NCBI GenBank assembly: GCA_021801825.1
Contig: JAJYXK010000013.1
Coordinates: 1 to 45,740 of the forward strand
Reading direction: 5' to 3'
From: a bacterium
Lineage (GTDB): Bacteria; Patescibacteriota; Minisyncoccia; UBA6257; JAGOQP01
DNA length: 45,740 bases
This document shows positions 16,186-23,373 of this stretch, in pieces. How positions within the stretch are numbered: the first letter of the stretch is position 1; each line of letters opens with the position of its first letter. The translations under genes were made by a program, and so were the position numbers. The notes under the pieces are model-generated. The model made no database searches. It saw nothing but the letters and a program-made list of their open reading frames with translations, and had not been told where the DNA came from.

Positions 16186-16713
16186 ATGATTGTAGTATTT
16201 ACCGGAAATGGAAAAGGAAAAACTACTTCATGTTTAGGGCACATGATTCGTGCGGCGGGGCAGGGGAAACGAACACTCATGCTCCAATTTATTAAGGGTC
16301 CATGGATTTCCGGCGAGCATATTTTTCTTGATACGCATCCCCAGGTCAGAGATCATCTAGAAATTGTTCGTGGAGGAAAGGGGTTTGTAGGAATTTTAAA
16401 TGATCAACTACCATTTGCGACGCACCAACAAGCGGCGCAAAAGACATTACAGCGGGCTTTGCGAGCCGTGCGAACAAAGAAGTATGACCTCATTGTTTTG
16501 GACGAAGTTAATGTTGCGGTTTCATTAAAACTCATAAAGCCCTCTGAAGTTTTATCACTTATAAAACAAGTTCCCGCTGATAAAGTTATTATTTTAAGTG
16601 GTCGCTATGCTCCTGCAAGTTTTATTCGTGCGGCTGATTTAGTCACCGAAATGAAAGAAATAAAACATCCTTTTTCTAAAGGTAAAAAAGCGCGGGTTGG
16701 TTTTGAATTTTAG
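16186..16713 (+). CDS. CobO/BtuR-like corrinoid adenosyltransferase family protein
   Basis: The 175-residue protein matches CobO/BtuR: P-loop VFTGNGKGKTTSCLGHMIRAAGQGKR, VLMLQFIKG-type strand, LIVLDEVNVAVSLKLI (Walker B) and LSGRYAPASFIRAADLVTEMKEIKHPFSKG at the C-terminus. The family transfers adenosine from ATP to cob(I)alamin. No cobalamin biosynthesis or B12-dependent enzyme is visible here, and CPR bacteria generally lack the pathway. It may therefore salvage corrinoids or have another ATP-dependent role. Confidence 0.8.
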   Translation: MIVVFTGNGKGKTTSCLGHMIRAAGQGKRTLMLQFIKGPWISGEHIFLDTHPQVRDHLEIVRGGKGFVGILNDQLPFATHQQAAQKTLQRALRAVRTKKYDLIVLDEVNVAVSLKLIKPSEVLSLIKQVPADKVIILSGRYAPASFIRAADLVTEMKEIKHPFSKGKKARVGFEF

Positions 16714-16751
16714 GGTATAACTAGAGACTAAATACTAACGGCAAAAGACAT

Positions 16752-18218
16752 ATGCGTTTGTCTCAGATTTCTTTTTGGTTTTTTATATTATCAATGGTGG
16801 GCATGGGTGGTGTTGCAATTGGGATACCTATTTTGTATATAGCAAGTGTGGCGATTCTTATGGGAATCGTTTTTTCTTTTATTGGATTTTTTACCGACAC
16901 GCATATATGGATATGGAGAGGAATTGTGTGTCTCTTTGTTTTATGTGGCGCTGTGTATGCGCTTTGGTATACATCTCTGATCACTCGTGGGCCATCAGTT
17001 AGTTATTATAATGAACAAAATATTTCAGGACGTGTGATCTCATATCCTCGTATGTCTGATGCTACACAATCATTTTTGTTGAAAGTTTCTGAGAGTGTTG
17101 TTTCTACGCGCATTTCTTCTACCTATCGTGTTCGTTATGGAGACGCTATTTCACTACGTGGAGCCATAGAGCCGTTATCAAGCTCCACACAATATTTGGC
17201 TCGTGATGGCGCCATTGGGACTCTTTCATTCGGAACACTCATATCTATTACTCCGCCCACCTCATTTTCCTTACTAAGAACGTTATATGCGGTCCGTGAT
17301 GTGGTGGTGGGTGTTTTTAATAAAGTTTTTTTGCGAGATCAATCGGCGCTTGCTTCGGGATTATTATTGGGTCAGCAAAGCGCTTCGTTTTCCGGTGAAT
17401 TAAAGAATGATATGAAGCAGAGTGGAACAACACATCTTGTTGCGCTTTCGGGATATAACATATCAATTATTATTCAGGTACTGTATGGCATTGTGGGATT
17501 TTGGGTGTCGCGCAATAAATCTTTTCTTATAATGATTGTGGGAATTATTTTATTTGTGTGTATGACGGGAGCGGAGGCGTCGGTAGTGCGCGCCGCTTTC
17601 ATGAGTTCTTTACTGCTAATCGCCGAACGACTTTCTCGTATATACGATTTTGCTCAAGCAATGGCGGTGACCGCATGGATTATGGTTATACTGAATCCAC
17701 TCACGGCGCCGTTTAACATTGGTTTTGTATTATCGTTTGCTTCTTTGTGGGGGATGTCATACCTTGGTCCAATCTTTTTATCGTACCTTAATCGTATCCC
17801 TGTTTTATACACAACTCACTCAAAAAAATTGTATACCGTTATTGTGCAAACACTTTCTCAAACATTGGGGGCGCAGATTGCTGTTGCTCCATTGTTGATG
17901 GTGTGGTTTGGTGGAATTTCCATTTCTGGGGTTATAACAAATGTGGTGCTTCTTCCTTTAGTTCCCTTGGTAATGGGGCTTTCATCTTTTGTTGCGCTTG
18001 CGGGTTTTTTGTTTTTACCATTCGGATGGCTGGCGTCTTTTGTGGTAAGTCCGCTCCTTTCGTTTTTCTTGTGGGTGATTCATGTGGGAGCGCAGTTTGG
18101 ATTTGTCACACATACGATTTCATGGTGGGTTGTGGCACTTTGTTATATGGTGTTGTGGTGGATTGTGATACGATATAAAAAAATGTCTGTTTCTACTAGT
18201 ATGGCGTGCGCAGTGTAA
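16752..18218 (+). CDS. comEC: ComEC/Rec2 competence channel, membrane part
   Basis: The 488-residue polytopic protein starts with hydrophobic segments and an OB-like extracellular region (ISGRVISYPRM..., residues ~95-175). The ComEC core follows: SGLLLGQQSASFSGELKNDMKQSGTTHLVALSGYNISII, the typical HLLALSGxNI motif, then about nine membrane helices. It forms the inner-membrane channel for single-stranded DNA uptake. The metallo-beta-lactamase domain usually fused at the C-terminus is encoded by the next ORF, 17 bp downstream, so ComEC is split. CPR bacteria are thought to depend on DNA uptake for nucleotides. Confidence 0.88.
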   Translation: MRLSQISFWFFILSMVGMGGVAIGIPILYIASVAILMGIVFSFIGFFTDTHIWIWRGIVCLFVLCGAVYALWYTSLITRGPSVSYYNEQNISGRVISYPRMSDATQSFLLKVSESVVSTRISSTYRVRYGDAISLRGAIEPLSSSTQYLARDGAIGTLSFGTLISITPPTSFSLLRTLYAVRDVVVGVFNKVFLRDQSALASGLLLGQQSASFSGELKNDMKQSGTTHLVALSGYNISIIIQVLYGIVGFWVSRNKSFLIMIVGIILFVCMTGAEASVVRAAFMSSLLLIAERLSRIYDFAQAMAVTAWIMVILNPLTAPFNIGFVLSFASLWGMSYLGPIFLSYLNRIPVLYTTHSKKLYTVIVQTLSQTLGAQIAVAPLLMVWFGGISISGVITNVVLLPLVPLVMGLSSFVALAGFLFLPFGWLASFVVSPLLSFFLWVIHVGAQFGFVTHTISWWVVALCYMVLWWIVIRYKKMSVSTSMACAV

Positions 18219-18235
18219 ATAAAATATTTTTTACT

Positions 18236-19084
18236 ATGTCTCGTTTTATCTGGATAACTTTATCTTTATGTATATGTGCCGCAGGCGCATTGTGGGGATA
18301 TATCATTTTTGTGTCCGCTCCGCATGGAACAGAATTATTTTTTCTACCCGTGGGGCAGGGTGATGCGCAACTAGTTCGTGTTGGGGGCATAAATGTTCTT
18401 ATTGATGGAGGTCCGAACCGAGGCATACTTTCTTCATTAGACACTATTTTGGGTGCGCGGGGCCATATTGATATTGTGTTCGTTTCTCATGGACAGACAG
18501 ATCATATACAAGGGTTGTTTGATGTTGTGTCCTCTCGTCCTGTTGGTGTTTTGTTGTATCAAGGGGCGACGACTCCGTTGCTTGAACAATTATTTGTACG
18601 CGCCCGTGAGTATTCTGTGCCCGTGGTACAAATAAAAACGGGATCTACACTTTTATACAAAGATGCTTTGTTTGAGGTGTTGTCGTTTGAGCCGTCTATT
18701 CATAAGTTTGACTCAAGTGGTATTAATGACGATTCATTAGTTCTTAAATTTACGACCCCTGGGGGATGCGCGTTGTTTACTGCTGATATTGGTTCTGATG
18801 CCGAACGACAACTGAGCTCTTATTATAAAAATAAATTAGATTGTGATGTTTTGAAAGTTGCTCATCATGGATCTAAAACTTCATCACTTCCCGAATTCTT
18901 GCGAGCTGTTTCTCCTGCGCTTTCTGTTATTGAAGTTGGGAAGAATTCATATGGACATCCTACGCCGGAGGTATTAACACGTCTTGCTGGTGTGGGGAGT
19001 AGGATACTCCGCACAGATCAAGATGGAATCGTACGGGTGTTATTACAACCAGACAAATTAATCATATCTTCTCTAAAAATGTAG
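18236..19084 (+). CDS. ComEC-type metallo-beta-lactamase domain protein
   Basis: The protein is about 282 residues, with one N-terminal membrane segment (ITLSLCICAAGALWGYIIFV) and then a metallo-beta-lactamase fold: PVGQGDAQLVRVGGINVLIDGG, SHGQTDHIQG (HxxxDH; first ligand motif slightly altered from HPHADH), LFTADIG and VAHHGSKTSS. It matches the C-terminal domain of ComEC, a nuclease-like part acting outside the membrane. I prefer the ATG at 18236 to the GTG at 18206, because the latter overlaps the membrane gene. It would act with the ComEC channel in DNA uptake. Confidence 0.85.
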   Translation: MSRFIWITLSLCICAAGALWGYIIFVSAPHGTELFFLPVGQGDAQLVRVGGINVLIDGGPNRGILSSLDTILGARGHIDIVFVSHGQTDHIQGLFDVVSSRPVGVLLYQGATTPLLEQLFVRAREYSVPVVQIKTGSTLLYKDALFEVLSFEPSIHKFDSSGINDDSLVLKFTTPGGCALFTADIGSDAERQLSSYYKNKLDCDVLKVAHHGSKTSSLPEFLRAVSPALSVIEVGKNSYGHPTPEVLTRLAGVGSRILRTDQDGIVRVLLQPDKLIISSLKM

Positions 19085-19138
19085 GAAAAATGGGCGTGGT
19101 GTTGTTTTTTTGCTCATTTTCTTATATTCTTGTTTCAT

Positions 19139-20530
19139 ATGAAACTTTGGATAAAAGATATTGTACATAAAGTTGATGAGACGGTACTTCTCGCAGGATG
19201 GGTTGCAAACCGTCGTGATCATGGAAAGCTTATTTTTATTGATTTGCGTGATCGAAGTGGGGTTTGTCAGGTGGTATTTGGTCCATGGTCTGGAGAAGAA
19301 ATTTACTCCCAAGCACAAAAATTGCGTAACGAATGGGTAATTCAGGTTGAGGGTTTGATAAAAAAACGACCCGATACCATGGTAAATCCTGATATTATAA
19401 CCGGAACTGTTGAGGTTGAGCCAAAAACTTTAGTAATTATGAATGAAGCAAAGACCCCACCGTTTCCGCTTGAGGGAGATGGGTATGATATTGATGAGGA
19501 TTTGCGTATGAAATATCGCTATCTTGATTTACGCCGCGAGCGTATGAAGAAGAATTTACTATTACGCAGTAAGGTATTGCAGCTCATTCGTGAGTTTATG
19601 ATACGTAATGATTTTGTAGAAGTTGAAACGCCAACACTCACCAAGTCTTCTCCAGAAGGCGCGCGTGATTTTCTTGTGCCATCACGATTGCAACCCGGAA
19701 AGTTCTACGCGCTTCCACAAGCTCCACAACAGTACAAACAACTACTTATGATTGCGGGGATAGAACGATATTTTCAGCTTGCGCACGCAATGCGCGATGA
19801 AGATCTTCGGGGAGATCGACAACTTGAGCATACACAAATAGATCTTGAAATGTCATTCACGACCGAGCAAGAGGTGCGTGATCTCGTAGAGAACCTTATG
19901 ACATATGTTGCAGAATCATGCGGGAAGAAAATCTTACAAAAACCATTTCCAGTTTTCACGCATGAGGAGGCGATGAAAAAATTCGGCGCGGATAAATTTG
20001 ATCTACGCGAACACAAAGATCCAAATATAATGGCGTTTGCATGGGTTATTGATTTTCCGCTCTTTGAGTGGGATGAAAATGCTAAGCGGTATACTTTTGC
20101 GCATAATCCGTTTTCTGCTCCAAAGCCCGAATGTGTGGAGCAGGTATTACGCAAAGAAGATATGGGTAATTTACGTGCTCAGCAATTTGATTTGGTATGT
20201 AATGGATATGAACTTGCCTCAGGAGGGGTCCGTATTTCAGATCCAGCAGTGCAAAGAAAGATTTTCGAGATCATGGGACTTTCAGAGGAGGAAACGGAAA
20301 AAAGATTTGGACATCTCATTCACGCGTATGAATATGGAGCACCTCCACACGCAGGAATGGGGCCTGGATTGGATAGATTTATTATGCTCTTAGCGGGTGA
20401 ACCAAATATTCGTGAGATAATTGCGTTCCCAGTTTCATCGAGTGGACAAACTTCCGTAATGGATGCCCCCTCAGAGATTGAAGAAAGGCAGCTAGAGGAG
20501 TTATATATTGAAATCCGTCACAAAAAATAG
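19139..20530 (+). CDS. aspS: Aspartyl-tRNA synthetase, short form without GAD domain
   Basis: This class II synthetase charges tRNA-Asp. The N-terminal OB anticodon-binding domain is clear (LAGWVANRRDHGKLIFIDLRDRSGVCQVV). Motif 2 is MRDEDLRGDRQLEHTQID and motif 3 is GPGLDRFIMLLAGEPNIREIIAFP. The protein has about 463 residues against ~590 for usual bacterial AspRS: KKFGADKFDLR is followed almost directly by AFAWVIDFPLFEW, so the GAD insertion is missing while bacterial features remain. I chose the ATG at 19139 over a TTG at 19130. TATATT at 19123-19128 gives a near-leaderless mRNA. Confidence 0.93.
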   Translation: MKLWIKDIVHKVDETVLLAGWVANRRDHGKLIFIDLRDRSGVCQVVFGPWSGEEIYSQAQKLRNEWVIQVEGLIKKRPDTMVNPDIITGTVEVEPKTLVIMNEAKTPPFPLEGDGYDIDEDLRMKYRYLDLRRERMKKNLLLRSKVLQLIREFMIRNDFVEVETPTLTKSSPEGARDFLVPSRLQPGKFYALPQAPQQYKQLLMIAGIERYFQLAHAMRDEDLRGDRQLEHTQIDLEMSFTTEQEVRDLVENLMTYVAESCGKKILQKPFPVFTHEEAMKKFGADKFDLREHKDPNIMAFAWVIDFPLFEWDENAKRYTFAHNPFSAPKPECVEQVLRKEDMGNLRAQQFDLVCNGYELASGGVRISDPAVQRKIFEIMGLSEEETEKRFGHLIHAYEYGAPPHAGMGPGLDRFIMLLAGEPNIREIIAFPVSSSGQTSVMDAPSEIEERQLEELYIEIRHKK

Positions 20531-20559
20531 TAGTGTTATAAGCATTATTTACTAATTAT

Positions 20560-20565
20560 TATAAT
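20560..20565 (+). promoter_or_regulatory. -10 box for the nucleotide-kinase gene, leaderless
   Basis: TATAAT ends six bases before the ATG at 20572, so +1 is expected at the A of the start codon. Confidence 0.5.
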
Positions 20566-20571
20566 CCATAT

Positions 20572-21648
20572 ATGAAAGGAGTATCTTTTCCTTTGTTCAA
20601 AACAAAACTTGAAAACGAATCAAAGAAATTTAACTTGGAGGATCCGATAGGACGCAAGGAATATTTTGTTACCAAAGCTCAACCAGATATTGAAAAAATT
20701 AAAGAATATTTAGATGGTGGAAACACCTTTTTAGCAATTCTGCTTGGAAAGAAAAATTCAGGTAAGGGAACGTATTCAAAACTATTTGCAGAGGCAGTTG
20801 GAAAGGAGCGTGTTTTACATATATCGGTGGGGGATATGGTGAGAGAGTTAGATACTATTGTGCATGACGAATCGCAACGAGCGGAACTTGAAGAATTTCT
20901 TAAAAAACACTACCGCTCTTCAATGCCACTGGATGAAGCGTTGGAAGCTATAAAGTCTCGCTCTACCCAATTTTTGTTGCCAACTGAGTTAATTCTTTCT
21001 CTCTTGCGTCGTAAGATTGAGAATGTAAAAGGAAAAGCAATTTTTATTGATGGATTTCCAAGAAATCTTGATCAGATTTCATATTCACTTTATTTCCGTC
21101 AGATTATGGGATTTAAAGATGACCCAGACTTTTTTGTGTTTATTGATGTTCCGGAAAATATTATTGATGAACGCATGAAATATAGAGTTATCTGTCCTAT
21201 TTGTCATGTACCACGCAATCCTCGTTTGTTAAAAACAAAGGACGTCGGATATGATGCTTCTACAAAAGAATTTTATTTAATGTGTGATGATCCTGCGTGT
21301 AATAAGTCCCGCATGGTTCCAAAAGAAGGAGATAGTCTTGGGATAGAAGCGATCCGAGAACGTATTGAGTTAGATGACACTATTATGCGTTCATTATTAG
21401 ATATGGATGGGGTGTCAAAAATATATCTTCGTAATGCATACCCTGTTTCTGAGGCTCCTACATATATTGCTGACTATGAAATAACCCCTGGATATTTCTA
21501 TTCGTGGGATGAGGCAAATCAAAAGGTAATTACCGAAGAAAAGCCATGGACAACGTTTGATGAGAATGGAGTTGAATCATACAGCCTTTTCCCTGCTCCT
21601 ATTGTTGTTTCTCTTTTGCATCAAATAGCAGAGAAGTTAAGCTCGTAG
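20572..21648 (+). CDS. Adenylate kinase-family nucleotide kinase, extended form
   Basis: The 358-residue protein contains an adenylate-kinase core from about residue 58: P-loop GKKNSGKGTYSKLF, HISVGDMVREL (NMP-binding), IFIDGFPRNLDQ (FDGFPR-type motif) and a zinc-binding lid with CPICHVP and CDDPACN. It is much longer than standard Adk (~214 residues), with an N-terminal extension of ~55 residues, an insertion after the NMP region (EEFLKKHYRSSMPLDEALEAIKSR) and a C-terminal tail. It probably phosphorylates AMP or another NMP; the extensions may alter substrate or partner choice. It lies between aspS and the structured RNA. Confidence 0.8.
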   Translation: MKGVSFPLFKTKLENESKKFNLEDPIGRKEYFVTKAQPDIEKIKEYLDGGNTFLAILLGKKNSGKGTYSKLFAEAVGKERVLHISVGDMVRELDTIVHDESQRAELEEFLKKHYRSSMPLDEALEAIKSRSTQFLLPTELILSLLRRKIENVKGKAIFIDGFPRNLDQISYSLYFRQIMGFKDDPDFFVFIDVPENIIDERMKYRVICPICHVPRNPRLLKTKDVGYDASTKEFYLMCDDPACNKSRMVPKEGDSLGIEAIRERIELDDTIMRSLLDMDGVSKIYLRNAYPVSEAPTYIADYEITPGYFYSWDEANQKVITEEKPWTTFDENGVESYSLFPAPIVVSLLHQIAEKLSS

Positions 21649-21677
21649 TTGACTTTTCTGCCTTTCGGGTGTATCTT
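21649..21677 (+). promoter_or_regulatory. Promoter of the structured RNA
   Basis: TTGACT and TATCTT are separated by exactly 17 nt. The predicted start (+1 near 21684) falls on the first base of the closing stem of the RNA fold, a coincidence that supports both calls. Confidence 0.6.
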
Positions 21678-21683
21678 TCGGCT

Positions 21684-21812
21684 AGAGTCCTACTAATATT
21701 TTTCCGAATCAAATATTAAGTTTAGGGAGGACGAATCTATGCATACCGAGGTATTCATATGAGTCCACCCACCTGACATATAGTCGGGAAAAACTTTCAG
21801 TAGGGCTCTTTT
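21684..21812 (+). ncRNA. Compact structured RNA upstream of rpmB (sRNA or cis-regulatory leader)
   Basis: A 10-bp closing stem joins GAGTCCTACT (21685-21694) to AGTAGGGCTC (21799-21808), with one G-U. Inside, without gaps, comes hairpin AATATTT/AAATATT (21695-21717). Next is a helix AAGTTT/AAACTT (21718-21723 with 21791-21796). That helix encloses a hairpin GGAC..TATG.ATAC/GTAT.CATA..GTCC (21729-21766) and a hairpin CCTGAC/GTCGGG (21772-21788). All five helices are mutually nested. TTTT follows the closing stem. The segment fits no RNA I recognise (not SRP, tmRNA, RNase P or 5S). It either ends at the U-run as a ~125-nt RNA or continues into rpmB as a leader. Confidence 0.6.
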
Positions 21813-21828
21813 AACTCGTTTATTTTTT

Positions 21829-22017
21829 ATGAAAACCTGTTCAATCTGCAATAAGGGATCGCAAATGGGTGGAACTCGCATAAAATTGCGTGGAAATTAT
21901 AATCCAACAAACTGGTCTCGCAAATATCCAAATTTACAGAAAACAAAAACCGCGAAAGGAGAGCGTGTGATTGCGTGTACCAAGTGTATTAAGAGAATGG
22001 CAAAGGACGCAAAATAA
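21829..22017 (+). CDS. rpmB: 50S ribosomal protein bL28, zinc-ribbon form
   Basis: The 62-residue protein matches bL28: MKTCSICNKGSQMGGT, then RIKLRGNYNPTNWSRKYPNLQKTK, ending with ACTKCIKRM. Two CxxC pairs (CSIC and CTKC) make it the zinc-binding version. It is a structural protein of the large subunit. The start codon lies 16 bases after the U-run of the structured RNA and there is no Shine-Dalgarno sequence, so expression may depend on the RNA upstream. A strong terminator follows. Confidence 0.93.
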   Translation: MKTCSICNKGSQMGGTRIKLRGNYNPTNWSRKYPNLQKTKTAKGERVIACTKCIKRMAKDAK

Positions 22018-22034
22018 TTTTTCAACTACTGTAA

Positions 22035-22063
22035 AAAAAGAACCTCAACAGAGGTTCTTTTTG
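22035..22063 (+). terminator. Terminator of rpmB
   Basis: AAAGAACCTC and GAGGTTCTTT form a 10-bp stem with loop AACA, followed by T. Confidence 0.9.
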
Positions 22064-22134
22064 TTTCAGGAAACTTTGTACTTTGGTGTGTGGGGTTGTT
22101 GGTGAGTTTTTGTTATGATTCTCAAAATTTGCTT

Positions 22135-22180
22135 GTCCAAGATTTTTGACGATCGTCAAAAATCTTGGACTTTTTGTTTT
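22135..22180 (+). terminator. Perfect 36-nt palindrome with T-run
   Basis: GTCCAAGATTTTTGAC pairs with its exact complement around a GATC centre (22135-22170), followed by TTTTTGTTTTT. It looks like a very strong terminator, but the rpmB terminator already lies 75 bp upstream, so it may be a second barrier or a remnant repeat. The stretch 22064-22288 otherwise holds no ORF. Confidence 0.6.
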
Positions 22181-22244
22181 TGTGGTATTTTGCGGTATCA
22201 TAGATTAGGTTATTATGTATAAGGATTATTATTAATTAACTATA

Positions 22245-22276
22245 ACCATGTATTGCGCGTATGCGCATAGCATGGT
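22245..22276 (+). promoter_or_regulatory. Hairpin upstream of the ATP-cone gene
   Basis: ACCATG...TGCGC-GTAT-GCGCA...CATGGT forms an imperfect hairpin ending 12 bases before the ATG at 22289. It could be an operator or an mRNA structure; it does not resemble the NrdR box. Confidence 0.35.
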
Positions 22277-22288
22277 TGATACATTGGA

Positions 22289-23119
22289 ATGAAACCACGT
22301 CTTGTAAAAGCATCGGGAGAAATAGAATCATTTAATGAGAAAAAACTTGCCGAATCATTACGTCGCGCAGGAGCCTCTCGCAAACTTATTTCTCATACAC
22401 TTGCCGTAGTTCGTCCGAGAGAAAATCAGAAAGTTACTACGCATGTTTTGTATAATAAAGTTTTTAATACTTTGTGGAAGCTAGATAAGGGAACCGCGCA
22501 GCGATATTCACTCAAGCGTGCAATTATGAATCTAGGTCCAGCGGGACACGTGTTTGAGTCATTTGTGGGCCGTATCTTCCAGGAGCATGGATATGAGGTT
22601 CGTGTAGCGCAGATAGTGCAGGGAAAATGTGTAGCTCATGAGGTTGATGTCTTGGCGCGTAAAGAAAATAAACACTACATGATTGAGTGCAAATATCATA
22701 ATCAGATGGGTGTTCGATCTGATGTGAAAGTAGCGCTGTATACCTATAGTAGATTTCTAGATATTAAGTCTGCGTGGGAAATGTCGGAAAAAGGAGGGGA
22801 TATTCACCAAGGATGGCTTATTACAAATACTCGTCCGACTTCAGAAGCGATTGCGTATGCGGAATGTGTGGGGGTTCGTATTATTGCGTGGCGGTATCCG
22901 CGGGGAGCTGGACTGGATTATTTCATAGAATCAAAACAGTTATATCCGGTAACTATTATCCCTTCATTTCCTACCTCTATGGCGGAAAAAGCTTCAAACG
23001 ATGGAATTTTATTGGTCCACGACATATTACAAAAACGTCCCGAAGAACTTGCTCATTTATTTATGATTGATATGCGTCAAGCGCAACGTATTTTAAATGA
23101 AGCAAGGGCGTTAGGGTAA
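22289..23119 (+). CDS. ATP-cone domain fused to a PD-(D/E)XK nuclease-like domain
   Basis: The 276-residue protein starts with an ATP-cone (residues ~1-85: VKASGEIESFNEKKLAESLRRAGAS, as in NrdR and ribonucleotide reductases), which binds ATP/dATP. It is followed by a restriction-endonuclease-like domain (residues ~88-195) with FESFVGRIFQEHGYEV, the acidic HEVDVLA and the ECKYH motif typical of Mrr-type PD-(D/E)XK enzymes. The C-terminal ~70 residues look like a helical DNA-binding tail. This architecture occurs in many bacteria, but its role is not established to my knowledge. Nucleotide-gated nuclease activity in repair or defence is inferred. Confidence 0.75.
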   Translation: MKPRLVKASGEIESFNEKKLAESLRRAGASRKLISHTLAVVRPRENQKVTTHVLYNKVFNTLWKLDKGTAQRYSLKRAIMNLGPAGHVFESFVGRIFQEHGYEVRVAQIVQGKCVAHEVDVLARKENKHYMIECKYHNQMGVRSDVKVALYTYSRFLDIKSAWEMSEKGGDIHQGWLITNTRPTSEAIAYAECVGVRIIAWRYPRGAGLDYFIESKQLYPVTIIPSFPTSMAEKASNDGILLVHDILQKRPEELAHLFMIDMRQAQRILNEARALG

Positions 23120-23161
23120 ATTTGTTTTTTCCCATTAAACAAGGTAATTTAATGAGACTAA

Positions 23162-23232
23162 CGGGCTGTAGTATAACGGCAGTATACACCCTTGGGGTGG
23201 GTGCGACCCGGGTTCAATTCCCGGCAGCCCGA
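23162..23232 (+). tRNA. tRNA-Pro (GGG anticodon)
   Basis: A full 71-nt cloverleaf: acceptor CGGGCTG/CAGCCCG with C1-G72 as in bacterial proline tRNAs, anticodon arm CACCC-TTGGGGT-GGGTG, T-arm CCGGG-TTCAATT-CCCGG and discriminator A. CCA is not encoded (CAG follows). Confidence 0.95.
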
Positions 23233-23373
23233 CAGAAAACAAAATATTTTCTTAGTTTTTATTAAAAATGGTTTGATTTGACTATTTTTAAGGTTTGGTT
23301 CATATTGAAACTCCTTTTACTCCCATTCGTTGTAATAGGTATAAAAACCCTATTTTTACCGCATTCTTAAGTA

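Noticed and set aside
21685-21808. A 5S rRNA, SRP RNA or tRNA-like identity for the folded segment before rpmB
   Set aside because: A CCCACCTGAC stretch recalls 5S rRNA, but helix order and lengths differ. The SRP GGAAG/AGCAG core is absent and there is no cloverleaf.
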